DNA of 64,000 nucleotides from an uncultured Sphingomonadaceae bacterium (GTDB lineage: Bacteria; Pseudomonadota; Alphaproteobacteria; Sphingomonadales; Sphingomonadaceae): NCBI GenBank assembly GCA_937996655.1, contig CALKUK010000013.1:434001-498000 (forward strand), in the 5' to 3' direction. Of this stretch, positions 16,599 through 25,337 are shown one piece after another; the stretch's first letter is position 1; each line of letters starts with the position of its first letter. Under the pieces are notes generated by a model. The model worked only from the letters and a program-made list of their open reading frames with translations. It was not told where the DNA came from and did no database searches. Made by a program: the position numbers and the translations under genes.

Positions 16599-18017
16599 AT
16601 GCGGATTGGCATCTTGATCGCGCTGTTGGCGGCGGGGCCTGCATTGGCGGGTGGATTCACCCCGTCGCCGGATGATCTGCGCGTTCAAAAGGGCCGCATG
16701 CTCATCGCGCAAGAGCATCCGGACATTGTGCGCCACATGGCGCGGCAGGACGGCTTTGGCGGCCCCAAATCGGCGCTCATCGCCCGCGCCATGCTCTCGA
16801 CCGCGCCCGAGGCCGTGGCCGAAGCCCGCGCCAAGATGACCATCGAACCACATGGCAAGGGCATGTGGCTCATCCGCTTTCCCTATGTGAACGTCGCGCT
16901 CGTCGAAACGCGCGACAGCCTTGTCCTGTTCGACTCTGGCTATGCCTCCATCGGCGTGGTCCTGAAGGACGTGATCCCGACGCTCAGCAAAAAGCCGCTG
17001 AAGACCATCTTCCTGTCCCACACGCATGTCGACCACAGCTATGGGGCGCGTGAGTTGGTGAAGCTGCCGTCCCGTCCCCGTGTCATCGCCAGTGCGGAGA
17101 TGCTGAAAGCCATCGATACTGACCTGCGGCTGGGCGGTTCCATCGGACGTTACAACAACCAGCCGCTCGCGTTGCAGCCGTCGACCAAGGCCGATGTCGT
17201 CATCCCCGATGAGACATTCGAGGGCCGCAAGACCTACAGGATCGGCGGCGAAACCTTTGAGGTCATCCATGCGCCGGGCGAGACCGAGGACCAGATCTGG
17301 CTCTCCATCCCAAGCCGCAAGACCATACTGACCGCAGACTATTATCAGGGCTTTCTCCCCAATGCGGGCAATGGCAAGCGGATGCAGCGTTACATTGAGG
17401 AATGGACCGCCGCCTATCGCGAGATGGCTGCGCTCAAGCCCGAAATCATGCTGCCGATGCACGGTGCGGCAATTGAGGGCGCGGACAAGATCGTGCCCAC
17501 GCTCACCACCTATGCCGACGCGTTCGACTACATCACGACGCAGGTCGTGACACGCCTCAACGCGGGCGAGCGCAAGGACGTGATTGCAGCCAGCATCGAC
17601 TGGCCGGAGCGCTTTTCCAAAAACCCGCTGCTCGAGGCCCAGTATAACCGCCCCGCCGATATCGCGCGGATGATCATGAAGCGCTGGACCGGCTGGTGGG
17701 ACGATGTGCCGTCACACTTTGCCGCGATGACCTTCGATGCCGAGGCCCGTGAAGTGCTGCGGCTCGCCGGTGGTCTCGACGCCGTCGAGAAGCGTGCGCG
17801 CGAGGTACTGCCGACCGACCCCATGCTCGCCGCGCACCTTGCCGACTGGGCCTATTATGGCGCGCCTGATGATCCCAAGGCGCTCCAGCTTGCCATAGAC
17901 GTCTACCTCGCCCGCATCGCGGAGCCGGACATGCCGGTGCAGGAGGGCCTCATCTATCTCGACATGGCCGCAAAGGCGCGGGCAAGATTGGCGGAATTGG
18001 GGGGAGCTAAGCCCTAA
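16599..18017 (+). CDS. Alkylsulfatase-like metallo-beta-lactamase-fold hydrolase, short form
   Basis: This 472-residue enzyme has a short signal peptide (MRIGILIALLAAGPALAGG), the zinc motif HTHVDH at 141-146 and a second ligand region VIHAPGETEDQ. The segment YNRPADIARMIMKRWTGWWDDVPSHF matches the alkyl-sulfatase dimerisation domain. Characterised SdsA1/BDS1-type enzymes are about 650 residues with a C-terminal SCP2-like domain; this one stops after the dimerisation domain and lacks it. It should hydrolyse a primary or secondary alkyl sulfate ester. ATG at 16599 follows GGGAG; the in-frame ATG at 16575 would spoil the signal peptide. Its stop overlaps the convergent SDR stop. Confidence 0.82.
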   Translation: MRIGILIALLAAGPALAGGFTPSPDDLRVQKGRMLIAQEHPDIVRHMARQDGFGGPKSALIARAMLSTAPEAVAEARAKMTIEPHGKGMWLIRFPYVNVALVETRDSLVLFDSGYASIGVVLKDVIPTLSKKPLKTIFLSHTHVDHSYGARELVKLPSRPRVIASAEMLKAIDTDLRLGGSIGRYNNQPLALQPSTKADVVIPDETFEGRKTYRIGGETFEVIHAPGETEDQIWLSIPSRKTILTADYYQGFLPNAGNGKRMQRYIEEWTAAYREMAALKPEIMLPMHGAAIEGADKIVPTLTTYADAFDYITTQVVTRLNAGERKDVIAASIDWPERFSKNPLLEAQYNRPADIARMIMKRWTGWWDDVPSHFAAMTFDAEAREVLRLAGGLDAVEKRAREVLPTDPMLAAHLADWAYYGAPDDPKALQLAIDVYLARIAEPDMPVQEGLIYLDMAAKARARLAELGGAKP

Positions 18018-18796
18018 TCCTCAAACGCCGGTGCCCAGGCAACGCCGTTGATGTGCCCGCCGCCATCGGCATAGATCGTGTTGCCGGTCACATAGCGGCA
18101 ATCCTCACTGGCGAGGAACAAAGCGACGCCGGCAATGTCGGCTTCCGGATCGCCCAATCGGCCCATCGGGTTGGCGGCGTTGATTTGCGCAATCATGTCA
18201 GGCTGCATCTCGGCCATCCGCCGTGACGAGGCGGACCATGCGGCCGGGCAGATGACGTTGCAGCAGATGCCATAGGGTGCCCATTCACGCGCGGCGCTGC
18301 GGGTATAGGCGCGCAGGGCTTCCTTCGATGCGTTATAGTCCGCGCTGCCCATGTGCGCGTTGACGCCGTTCAGTGACCCCATGTTGATCACGCGGCCCCA
18401 GCCTTGCGCCTTCATGTGCGGGAGCGCGGCTTCCATCGCCCATTTGACGCCCCACAGGTTCATGCCGAGCGCGGAGAGGAAGTCGTCGTCCGACTTCTTC
18501 TCGATCCGCGCGACGCCATTACCGCGATAGGCATTGTTGACGAGGATATCGACCGGAGCCGCAGCGGCCATCATGGTGGCGACGGCGTTCTTATCTGTCA
18601 CATCGACAAACACGGCCTGTGCCGCATGCCCCGCATCGGTCAGCGCGTTCGCCTCAGCGAAAGCCTTCTCATAATCGAAATCCGCGAGTGTGACATGTGC
18701 GCCTTCCGCCGCAAACCGGCGGGCGATACCCAGGCCGATGCCATCTGCGGCACCCGTAACCAGGGCGCGGCGTCCTTCAAGTCTTCCCTCGGTCAT
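18014..18796 (-). CDS. SDR-family oxidoreductase
   Basis: This 260-residue classical SDR has TGAADGIGLG at 15-24, NNAY at about 86-89, catalytic Ser in NMGSLNG, YNASK near 154-158 and a terminal GNTIYADGGGHING segment. It probably acts on a hydroxyl or keto group of the island's substrate. It overlaps the upstream HTH-regulator gene by 4 bases (ATGA), so both form one minus-strand operon. Its end overlaps the alkylsulfatase stop on the other strand. Confidence 0.85.
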   Translation of the reverse strand: MTEGRLEGRRALVTGAADGIGLGIARRFAAEGAHVTLADFDYEKAFAEANALTDAGHAAQAVFVDVTDKNAVATMMAAAAPVDILVNNAYRGNGVARIEKKSDDDFLSALGMNLWGVKWAMEAALPHMKAQGWGRVINMGSLNGVNAHMGSADYNASKEALRAYTRSAAREWAPYGICCNVICPAAWSASSRRMAEMQPDMIAQINAANPMGRLGDPEADIAGVALFLASEDCRYVTGNTIYADGGGHINGVAWAPAFED

Positions 18797-19533
18797 GTCT
18801 TTTCTCCCTCAAATGCATCCAGCCCCGACATGTCGAGCGGGCGGGCGGCACAGAGCATCCCGTGCCATGCCCGCGGCAAGTGCGACATGTCCCTGTCGCG
18901 TTCGGCCAGTGCCTGCACATCGCGGCGATGCTGCTCGATCAGCTCGGCAAGCGTCGCCGCACCTTGTGCCGAAAGCTTTACAACTTCCGACGCATAGACG
19001 GCGCGTTCATCCGCAAAATCCATCGCCAGAAACTGGTCCTTCATCCGCTCTTCAAACATCGCGCGCATGGGCGTTTTGCGCCAGACGATGGACCGGTCCA
19101 CCAACGGCCGGACGCGCCAACCGGGACGCCGATCAATCAAGGCCAGCCGCTCGAGACGCAGCAGCGCGGCCTCCATCTGGCGCGGCGTGACATCAAAATC
19201 CTTGGCCACTTCGGTCGGGGTATAGCCGCCCAATATGACGATGAAGAGGAAGGACAAGAACGCATCCTGACTAAGTGCACGTTCCTGCGCGAGGGTCAGT
19301 TCCTGCGCGAGCCCTTCACCGGCACCTTCTGCCAATCGGGAGAGCTCGGCAATGTCTGTTCCGGCGATATCGGCCAGCCGGTCCAACCCGTCGAGCGTCA
19401 GGCCCCGACCTGCAAGCCAGCGCTTTGCTGTCGCCTCCCCCACACCCAGTTCTTCGGCCAGACGACGCGCCGTCCACCCTCCAGCACGGAGCATTTGCCG
19501 AAGCGGCGGCAGAAGAGCATGAGATCGTTTCAC
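18793..19533 (-). CDS. Cro/C1-type HTH transcriptional regulator with unknown C-terminal domain
   Basis: This 246-residue protein has an N-terminal helix-turn-helix (TARRLAEELGVGEATAKRWLAG, residues 21-42, then LDGLDRLADIAGTDIAELSRLAE). A second winged-helix-like stretch, YTPTEVAKDFDVTPRQMEAALLRLERLALI, lies near 105-134. The C-terminal part is not recognised and may bind an effector. A perfect 7-bp palindrome (19544-19560) begins 11 bases upstream of the start and is a likely autoregulatory operator. It is divergent from the amidohydrolase/coq4-like operon and co-transcribed with the SDR. Confidence 0.75.
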   Translation of the reverse strand: MKRSHALLPPLRQMLRAGGWTARRLAEELGVGEATAKRWLAGRGLTLDGLDRLADIAGTDIAELSRLAEGAGEGLAQELTLAQERALSQDAFLSFLFIVILGGYTPTEVAKDFDVTPRQMEAALLRLERLALIDRRPGWRVRPLVDRSIVWRKTPMRAMFEERMKDQFLAMDFADERAVYASEVVKLSAQGAATLAELIEQHRRDVQALAERDRDMSHLPRAWHGMLCAARPLDMSGLDAFEGEKT

Positions 19534-19543
19534 GATACGATAT

Positions 19544-19560
19544 AGATCATTTTATGATCT
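19544..19560. promoter_or_regulatory. Palindrome AGATCAT-TTT-ATGATCT, candidate operator
   Basis: Perfect 7-bp arms around TTT lie in the divergent region between the HTH regulator (start 19533) and the amidohydrolase (start 19663). The sequence does not resemble the 28-bp palindromes, so it is probably the site of the adjacent HTH regulator (inference). Confidence 0.5.
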
Positions 19561-19662
19561 TGTCCGCAAGTCCAAGGATAGACGCCCACCCCGGTTAAGG
19601 TCACACTCCATCCCAGAATCACGGAGGCCTGAAAGGCCCGTAACAAGGAAATGGAGGAGAGG

Positions 19663-21405
19663 ATGAGCGATATCCTGATCAAGAACGGTACCGTCGTTGA
19701 TGGCACCGGGGCTGCCGGATTTGCAGCAGATGTCCGTATCAAGAATGGCGTTATCGCCGAAGTCGGGCAGAACCTGTCGCCGGCGGGTGAGCGCGTATTT
19801 GATGCCGAAGGCTGCATCGTTTCTCCCGGCTTTATCGAAAGCCATACCCATTATGACGCTTCCATGTGGTGGCAGCCGGATCTTGATCCGCTGCCCGGCT
19901 ATGGCGCAACAACGATGATCCTCGGCAATTGCGGTTTCTCCATGGCCCCGCTGCACCCTTCCAAGCAGGCGCGCGATGAAGTCATGGGCATCTTCTCCTT
20001 CTTCGAAGACATCCCCATCGGCCCGTTCCAGCAGAATGTGCCGTGGGATTGGACGACATGGTCCGAATATCGCAAGTCCTTTGAATCGAGCGTGAAGGTG
20101 CCGCTCAACTATGCGAGCTATGTCGGGCATATCCCGCTGCGGCTTGCCGCGATGGGCATGGATGCTTGGGATCGCGCCGCGACGCCCGAAGAAATCGCAA
20201 AGATGGCAGAGCTGCTTGACGATGCACTGGCCGCAGGCGCCCTTGGCCTTTCAGACAATATGCACGACCATGACGGTGAGAACCGCCCCGTGCCGTCGAT
20301 GCTCGCGGACGATGCGGAATTCCTTGCGTTGTTCGACGTCATGGATCGCTATCCCAGCACCTGCTACCAGATCATCGTCGACACATTCATGCGGATGAAT
20401 GGCCCGGCAAACCTCAAGCGCCTGGAAAAGCTGCTGACCGGTCGCAAGATCCGCGTCCAGATCGCAGGTGGCATCCCGACCCTTTGGTTCCAGGCCGGCA
20501 TTCTGCCCGAAATGCAGAAGACGATTGAAGAGATGCGTGCGGCGGGCATTGATGTCTGGCCGGGCTTTGCCCATGTCTCTCCCACCTCTGTGCTGTCGAT
20601 CACCAAGTCGCTCATCTTTGCCCAGTCCAACGACTATGTCTGGCACGAGGTCGTCCTCGCCGAGACCCATGCCGAAAAGGAACGCCTGCTGCGCGATCCG
20701 GACTGGCGGGCACGGGCGCGCGAAAGCTGGGACACGCAGGCTTGGGATCACTCCCCGCTGAAGAACCCGCAAGAACTGCTGATGCTGGATAGCGAAAACG
20801 GCGTGGGTCCGATTGGCGGCACACTGAAGGAATTCGCCGACAGCCGCGGTGTCCATCGCTCTGACGCAATGGCGGACTGGATTCTCGAAAACGGCCTGCT
20901 TTCGACCGTCCATATGGCGCCCTTCCCCAAGGACGAAGCCCTCACGGTCGCGCTGATGAAGGACCCCAAGACGGTCGGCAATATCTCCGACGCTGGCGCG
21001 CATCTCCAGATGCTGTGCGGCGGCGGTGAAAATGCGCTGTTGCTGACCAAATATGTGCAGGAAGAAAGATCGCTCAAGCTCGAAGAGGCCATCCATGTGA
21101 TGACCGGCAAGCTGGCCGAGCACTTCTTCCTGAACGATCGTGGCGTGATTTCGCCCGGCAAGCGTGGGGACATCGCCGTGTTCAATATGGATGAGGTCGG
21201 CTACCGCCAGTTTGAGAAAGCTTGGGATGTGCCCGATGGCAAGGGCGGCACCACATGGCGCTTCACGCGTCCGCCGCTGCCGACCCGCCTGACGCTGGTC
21301 AATGGTGTTCCGACCTTCGAAAATGGTGCCTATACGGGTGCCAAGCCGGGCCAGTTCCTGAGCCCGGCGAACGATACCGTTCAGGCTTTGGAAGCAGCGG
21401 AGTAA
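19663..21405 (+). CDS. N-acyl-D-amino-acid deacylase-like amidohydrolase
   Basis: This 580-residue cytoplasmic enzyme has DILIKNGTVVDGTG at the start, GFIESHTHYDASMWWQP with metal-binding His61 and His63, and GNCGFSMAPL, the D-aminoacylase family signature. Late-barrel ISDAGAHLQMLCGG and VISPGKRGDIAVFNMDEVG follow. Family members deacylate N-acyl-D-amino acids, but many homologues in aromatic/steroid clusters have unknown substrates. I placed the start at 19663 after GGAGGAG; an in-frame ATG at 19651 lies in front of that site. The coq4-like paralogue follows after 5 bases, so the two are one operon. Confidence 0.85.
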   Translation: MSDILIKNGTVVDGTGAAGFAADVRIKNGVIAEVGQNLSPAGERVFDAEGCIVSPGFIESHTHYDASMWWQPDLDPLPGYGATTMILGNCGFSMAPLHPSKQARDEVMGIFSFFEDIPIGPFQQNVPWDWTTWSEYRKSFESSVKVPLNYASYVGHIPLRLAAMGMDAWDRAATPEEIAKMAELLDDALAAGALGLSDNMHDHDGENRPVPSMLADDAEFLALFDVMDRYPSTCYQIIVDTFMRMNGPANLKRLEKLLTGRKIRVQIAGGIPTLWFQAGILPEMQKTIEEMRAAGIDVWPGFAHVSPTSVLSITKSLIFAQSNDYVWHEVVLAETHAEKERLLRDPDWRARARESWDTQAWDHSPLKNPQELLMLDSENGVGPIGGTLKEFADSRGVHRSDAMADWILENGLLSTVHMAPFPKDEALTVALMKDPKTVGNISDAGAHLQMLCGGGENALLLTKYVQEERSLKLEEAIHVMTGKLAEHFFLNDRGVISPGKRGDIAVFNMDEVGYRQFEKAWDVPDGKGGTTWRFTRPPLPTRLTLVNGVPTFENGAYTGAKPGQFLSPANDTVQALEAAE

Positions 21406-21410
21406 GCCCC

Positions 21411-22289
21411 ATGGAAGTCAAAGTCGGCGAAGGCGAACGCGCCTATTTCAACGGCGCGATCCGTAAGGTGGAGACCGAAAGCTCGGTCCTCATCAGTTCC
21501 TCCAAATACCTCAACAACGCAGAGTTGCGGAACCTGATCGCGCAGGAAATGCTGCGCCGGAATGGGCCTGATCTTCCAAATACGGCCTATATTCCTGAGG
21601 TCGCTCAATCCCTCATGATGCTCGAAGATTTCGGTCGGGTGATGCAGCTGTTCGAAGAGGAAAAGGCCCGCCTTCCCCGCTTCAAAGACTGGTGCGACAA
21701 GAGGTCGCTGGCAGATTTCAAGAAGGATGAAGTGAAGGATTGCGCTCCGGGCACGCTCGGTGCCGCACTCTACGACTTCATGGTCAATTCAGGCTATGAG
21801 CTCGACATCTTCTACCGCGAAATCCAGGTGGTGAATGATCTCACCTTCTACCTGCGCCAGACAGCTTTGACGCACGACATCGAACATATCGTGTCAGGCT
21901 TCGGGCCGAACCATGGCGGCGAAGTCGCCCTGCTCAACGCAAATATGCACGCCAAGGCGCGCTATTTTCATCCGGAGCTGTCCGCGTTCCTCAGCCGCGT
22001 TGCGACCTACTTGAAGGCTAAGACGATCATGAAGGACGGGCTTCACTATGCCGAAGCCATGACGCTCAATCTGGAAGCCGAATATCAGGGTGCCGTGCAG
22101 GGCCGGAACTGGAAATACCCAATGATGCTCGCAGACTGGCGCGCCATGACCGACTGGCAGATCGCTGATATTCGTGAGGAATTGGGCATCACGCCTGTTC
22201 CGCCGGAAGGCCTGTGGGAAGACACCAACCGCCTGTGCAATGAGGATGACCCCCATTATGGTCAGCCTTTGGCAGAGGCGGCTGAATAG
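21411..22289 (+). CDS. Coq4-like metal-binding protein (paralogue 2)
   Basis: This 292-residue protein has HDIEH at residues 155-159 and Glu171, the HDxxHx11E metal site of Coq4, preceded by KDCAPGTLGAALYD at 109-122. It shares with paralogue 1 the N-terminal SSVLISSSKYLN and the same core order, so the two arose by duplication. It is coupled to the deacylase-like amidohydrolase (5-base gap), again with no ubiquinone-biosynthesis neighbours. That supports a role in the local catabolic pathway (inference). The ATG at 21411 follows the upstream stop directly; a longer in-frame start at 21222 would overlap the amidohydrolase gene deeply and is rejected. Confidence 0.85.
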   Translation: MEVKVGEGERAYFNGAIRKVETESSVLISSSKYLNNAELRNLIAQEMLRRNGPDLPNTAYIPEVAQSLMMLEDFGRVMQLFEEEKARLPRFKDWCDKRSLADFKKDEVKDCAPGTLGAALYDFMVNSGYELDIFYREIQVVNDLTFYLRQTALTHDIEHIVSGFGPNHGGEVALLNANMHAKARYFHPELSAFLSRVATYLKAKTIMKDGLHYAEAMTLNLEAEYQGAVQGRNWKYPMMLADWRAMTDWQIADIREELGITPVPPEGLWEDTNRLCNEDDPHYGQPLAEAAE

Positions 22290-22340
22290 TCAAAAATCGT
22301 CTAAAATACTGCAAATTTGAATTGAAACACCCACTCAACC

Positions 22341-22382
22341 TAGATATGCGTAATCCAATTACAAATTGATTACGCATATCTA
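22341..22382. promoter_or_regulatory. 28-bp palindromic operator, site 4, with 15-bp perfect arms (SDR-MFS operon)
   Basis: TAGATATGCGTAATC (22341-22355) and GATTACGCATATCTA (22368-22382) are perfect inverted repeats. Inside them GCGTAA to TTACGC measures exactly 28 bp (22348-22375). This is the most symmetric copy. The right arm touches the ribosome-binding site of the SDR starting at 22395, so occupancy would block initiation. Confidence 0.75.
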
Positions 22383-22394
22383 GGAGAGAAGAGC

Positions 22395-23153
22395 GTGCGC
22401 GGACTTTCAGGCAAGGTGGGTATTGTCGCAGGCGGTGGTCGCGGCATTGGTGCGGCAACGGCAAAGCGCCTTGCCAGCGAAGGCGCCGCCGTTGTTATCG
22501 GTGATCTGATGGGCGACTGGGCCCGTGAAGTGGCCGACGCGATCAAAGCCTCCGGCGGCAAAGCCATCGGCGTGGACCTTGATGGCACCAGCGCAGAGTC
22601 TCAGGCAGCGATTGTGGCCGCGGCCAAGTCCGAATTTGGCGGGCTGGATTTCTACCATTCCAACCTTGCAGGCGGCACCGAAGGCGATATCGACGCGCTG
22701 AACTGCCCGGTCGAGGTTCTGGAAAAGAGCTTTGCGATCAACACGAAGAGCCACTTCCTCGCAACACAAGCGGCCCTGCCCGCCATCATCGAACGCGGCG
22801 GTGGCGCGATGATCTACACCTCATCCGGCGCAGCTTCTGGCGGAGCGCCCTGGCAGGTCGCTTATCCGATGACGAAGAATGCGATCCACGCCCTCGCCCG
22901 TCATGTCGCTGCCAAATATGGCAAGCAGGGCATCCGCGCGAACGTGATCTGCCCCGGCCTCGTGTTGACCGAAGCGGTGAAACAGCATCTGACCGATGAA
23001 TATGTTGAGCGCGGGCTGAAGGCCATTCCGCATACGCGCCTTGGTGAGCCGGACGACATCGCGGCCGCCGTGACCTTCCTTGCGTCTGAAGATGGTGCAT
23101 GGGTCAACGGGCAGGTGTGGCACGTCAATGGCGGCGCGCAGATGCGCGATTGA
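22395..23153 (+). CDS. SDR-family oxidoreductase (GTG start)
   Basis: This 252-residue SDR begins with GTG after AGGAGAG. It has AGGGRGIGAA at about 12-21, Ser in YTSSGAASGG, the catalytic YPMTK and the terminal GQVWHVNGGAQM. The DFYHSNLAGGTEGDI segment replaces the usual NNAG with SNLAG, a modest deviation in the cofactor-supporting motif. It probably oxidises an alcohol intermediate. The MFS transporter follows with an overlapping TTGA, so both are under operator site 4. Confidence 0.82.
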   Translation: MRGLSGKVGIVAGGGRGIGAATAKRLASEGAAVVIGDLMGDWAREVADAIKASGGKAIGVDLDGTSAESQAAIVAAAKSEFGGLDFYHSNLAGGTEGDIDALNCPVEVLEKSFAINTKSHFLATQAALPAIIERGGGAMIYTSSGAASGGAPWQVAYPMTKNAIHALARHVAAKYGKQGIRANVICPGLVLTEAVKQHLTDEYVERGLKAIPHTRLGEPDDIAAAVTFLASEDGAWVNGQVWHVNGGAQMRD

Positions 23154-24433
23154 TCCGCATTTTGGACAAGGCCCCCGCCCCGCCCAAATTGACAAACAAA
23201 TGGATGGTGCTCGCCATCCTGCTGGGCGTTGCCCTCGTCAACTATGGCGATCGGTATCTGCTGGCGGGCCTCGTCGAGCCGATCAAGGCCGAATTCGGCG
23301 TGTCAGACGGATTTATGGGCCTGTTGATGGGTCCAGCCTTCGCGCTGCTTTATTCCCTGCTGGCGATCCCCATCGCGCGCTATGCCGACCGCGTGTCGCG
23401 GATCGGCATTCTGTGCGCGGGGTGCGTTCTCTGGAGCGGCTTTACCATCCTGTCGGGCCTTGCGACCGGCCCCTGGATGTTGGCGCTTGCGCGTGTCGGC
23501 GTAGGCGTTGGAGAAGCCTCGTTTCAGGCCCCCGCTTACTCGCTCCTCGCCGCTTATTTTGCGGCAGAACAACGCGGACGGGCCTTTGCGGTGATGACGT
23601 TGGCCGTCTATTTCGGCCAGTATCTCGGCTATCGCGCCGGACCTGAAATTGCCGCAGCGTCCGATTGGCGGACTGCGTTTGAGGTGATGGGGATCTTCGG
23701 GATCGCCCTTGCTGCCCTTGCCTTTCTCATCGTGCGGGAGCCGCCTCGGGCGCCGACATTGGTCAGCGATCATCCCAAAATTGCACCGCTGTTTGCAATC
23801 CTCTGGCAAACGCGCAGCTTTCGCTGGATGGCACTGGGCATGGCCTTTGCGACGCTCTCCGGCCTTTCCTTTGGCATGTGGGGGCCCGCCCTGTTCGCCC
23901 GCGCCTATGGCCTACCCATCACAGAGGCCAACGCCATTTTCGGCCTCGCCTTTGGCCTGCCGGGGCTGATGGGAACCTTGCTTTTTGGCGTCTTGGCAGA
24001 TCGGCTGACCCGGCGCGGGCCGCAGTGGCTGCTCTATCTTGCGGCGGGCGCTACAACAGCGGCGACACTCCTCATCCTGTGCGTCACATGGGCGCCTTCC
24101 GTCGCCACCGCCCAAATGCTGGCCATTCCGTCAGGCCTGTTAGGAGGCGGATGGTCCGTGGGGATTATGTCCGCGCTGCAATATCTGATGCCAGACCGCT
24201 TCCGCGCGACAGGCACGGCGCTGGCGCTGCTGCTGATCAATCTGATTGGCTATGTGCTCGGCCCGTTGATTGCCGGAAACGTCAGCGATCTCATTTCCGG
24301 CGACCCCGCTTACAGCCTGCGGGTGGGACTGAGCGTGCTCATTCCGGTCGGGTTTCTGGGTGCCTTCATGATGTGGCGGGGCGCCGCATCGCTGGCCGCG
24401 GACCGTGACCGTCTGGCGACAGTCACGGTCTGA
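23150..24433 (+). CDS. MFS transporter, Spinster-like
   Basis: This protein of about 427 residues has twelve likely membrane helices and major-facilitator loop motifs (RYADRVSRIGILCAG in the 2-3 loop, GEASFQAPAYSLLAAYF in helix 5, ADRLTRRGP in the 8-9 loop). These resemble Spinster-type or hexuronate-like carriers. It probably carries the pathway substrate or an intermediate across the inner membrane. The best start is TTG at 23150, overlapping the SDR stop as TTGA. The first ATG (23204) lies immediately before helix 1 and is the alternative. A GTG at 23099 would overlap the SDR by 55 bases. Confidence 0.8.
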   Translation: MIRILDKAPAPPKLTNKWMVLAILLGVALVNYGDRYLLAGLVEPIKAEFGVSDGFMGLLMGPAFALLYSLLAIPIARYADRVSRIGILCAGCVLWSGFTILSGLATGPWMLALARVGVGVGEASFQAPAYSLLAAYFAAEQRGRAFAVMTLAVYFGQYLGYRAGPEIAAASDWRTAFEVMGIFGIALAALAFLIVREPPRAPTLVSDHPKIAPLFAILWQTRSFRWMALGMAFATLSGLSFGMWGPALFARAYGLPITEANAIFGLAFGLPGLMGTLLFGVLADRLTRRGPQWLLYLAAGATTAATLLILCVTWAPSVATAQMLAIPSGLLGGGWSVGIMSALQYLMPDRFRATGTALALLLINLIGYVLGPLIAGNVSDLISGDPAYSLRVGLSVLIPVGFLGAFMMWRGAASLAADRDRLATVTV

Positions 24434-24439
24434 CAAAGC

Positions 24440-25228
24440 TTACTTATTGGGGTCTGTGGGGGCGCCCGGCATCGTCATATAATAGTGGCCGGCATTGAGC
24501 CCGCCATCGACCGACAATTCCGTGCCGATGCAATATTGGGCATCATCCGACGCGAGATAGGCGGCGGCTGCCCCAATGTCCGACGGACTGCCGGACCGCT
24601 GCGCCGGATAAATCCAATAGCCGCGATCATAAAGTTCACGCGGGATGTTGGTCGGGTTCGCCATCGGTGTCAGAATGCCGCCCGGGTGGATCGAGTTGAC
24701 GCGGATTTTGCGCGGACCCAATTCAAGCGCCAAGGCCTTGGTAAAGCCCCGTACACCGAATTTGGAGGCGCAATAAGCGGTCAGGGAGTTTGCACCGGAA
24801 ATACCATCGGCGGAGCTCATGTTAACGATGCTGCCACCACCGGCCCGCTCCAGCGCGGGGATCGCTGCCTGACACCCGAACATGGTGCCGATCAGGTTCA
24901 CATCGATGATGCGACGAATGTCGGCCTCAGTCAGATCATCAAGCCGCTTGAACGCGATGACACCGGCATTGTTCACCAGACAATCGAGACGGCCAAATTT
25001 GGCTTCTGCAGCGGCAATAACATCCTGCCAGGCGGACAGCGACGTCACGTCATGCTGGATAAAGGCCGTGGCATCGCCGAGTTCCGCGGCAAGGGCCGCG
25101 CCTTCATCCGAGAGAACATCGGTGATCATCACCTTTGCGCCTTCTGCGACGAAGCGGCGGACAATGCCTTCGCCAATGCCGCGCGCGCCACCTGTAACCA
25201 GTGCAACCTTGCCTGTGAGCCTTTGCAT
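24440..25228 (-). CDS. SDR-family oxidoreductase
   Basis: This 262-residue SDR has TGGARGIGEG at about 12-21, NNAG near 88-91, Ser in NMSSADGISG, catalytic YCASK and the C-terminal GTELSVDGGLNAGHYY. It is very close in plan to 3-alpha/20-beta-hydroxysteroid dehydrogenase-type SDRs (established for the family; substrate here unproven). AGGAGAGA precedes the ATG. It converges on the MFS gene with a 6-base gap and is divergent from the 25338 SDR across 109 bp that contain no 28-bp palindrome. Confidence 0.86.
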   Translation of the reverse strand: MQRLTGKVALVTGGARGIGEGIVRRFVAEGAKVMITDVLSDEGAALAAELGDATAFIQHDVTSLSAWQDVIAAAEAKFGRLDCLVNNAGVIAFKRLDDLTEADIRRIIDVNLIGTMFGCQAAIPALERAGGGSIVNMSSADGISGANSLTAYCASKFGVRGFTKALALELGPRKIRVNSIHPGGILTPMANPTNIPRELYDRGYWIYPAQRSGSPSDIGAAAAYLASDDAQYCIGTELSVDGGLNAGHYYMTMPGAPTDPNK

Positions 25229-25337
25229 CGAATCTCTCTCCTGTTTCTGATTGTTGAATAAGCGCTGGATTCAGCCTTCACAATGCGCAATCATGAACCG
25301 GATGCGGGCCAACACCGCAAAACGCGAAGGAGTGAGG

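Noticed and set aside
25229..25337. TGATTG/CAATCA inverted repeat between divergent SDRs as another copy of the operator
   Set aside because: Arms are 46 bp end to end and lack GCGT; it does not fit the 28-bp pattern.
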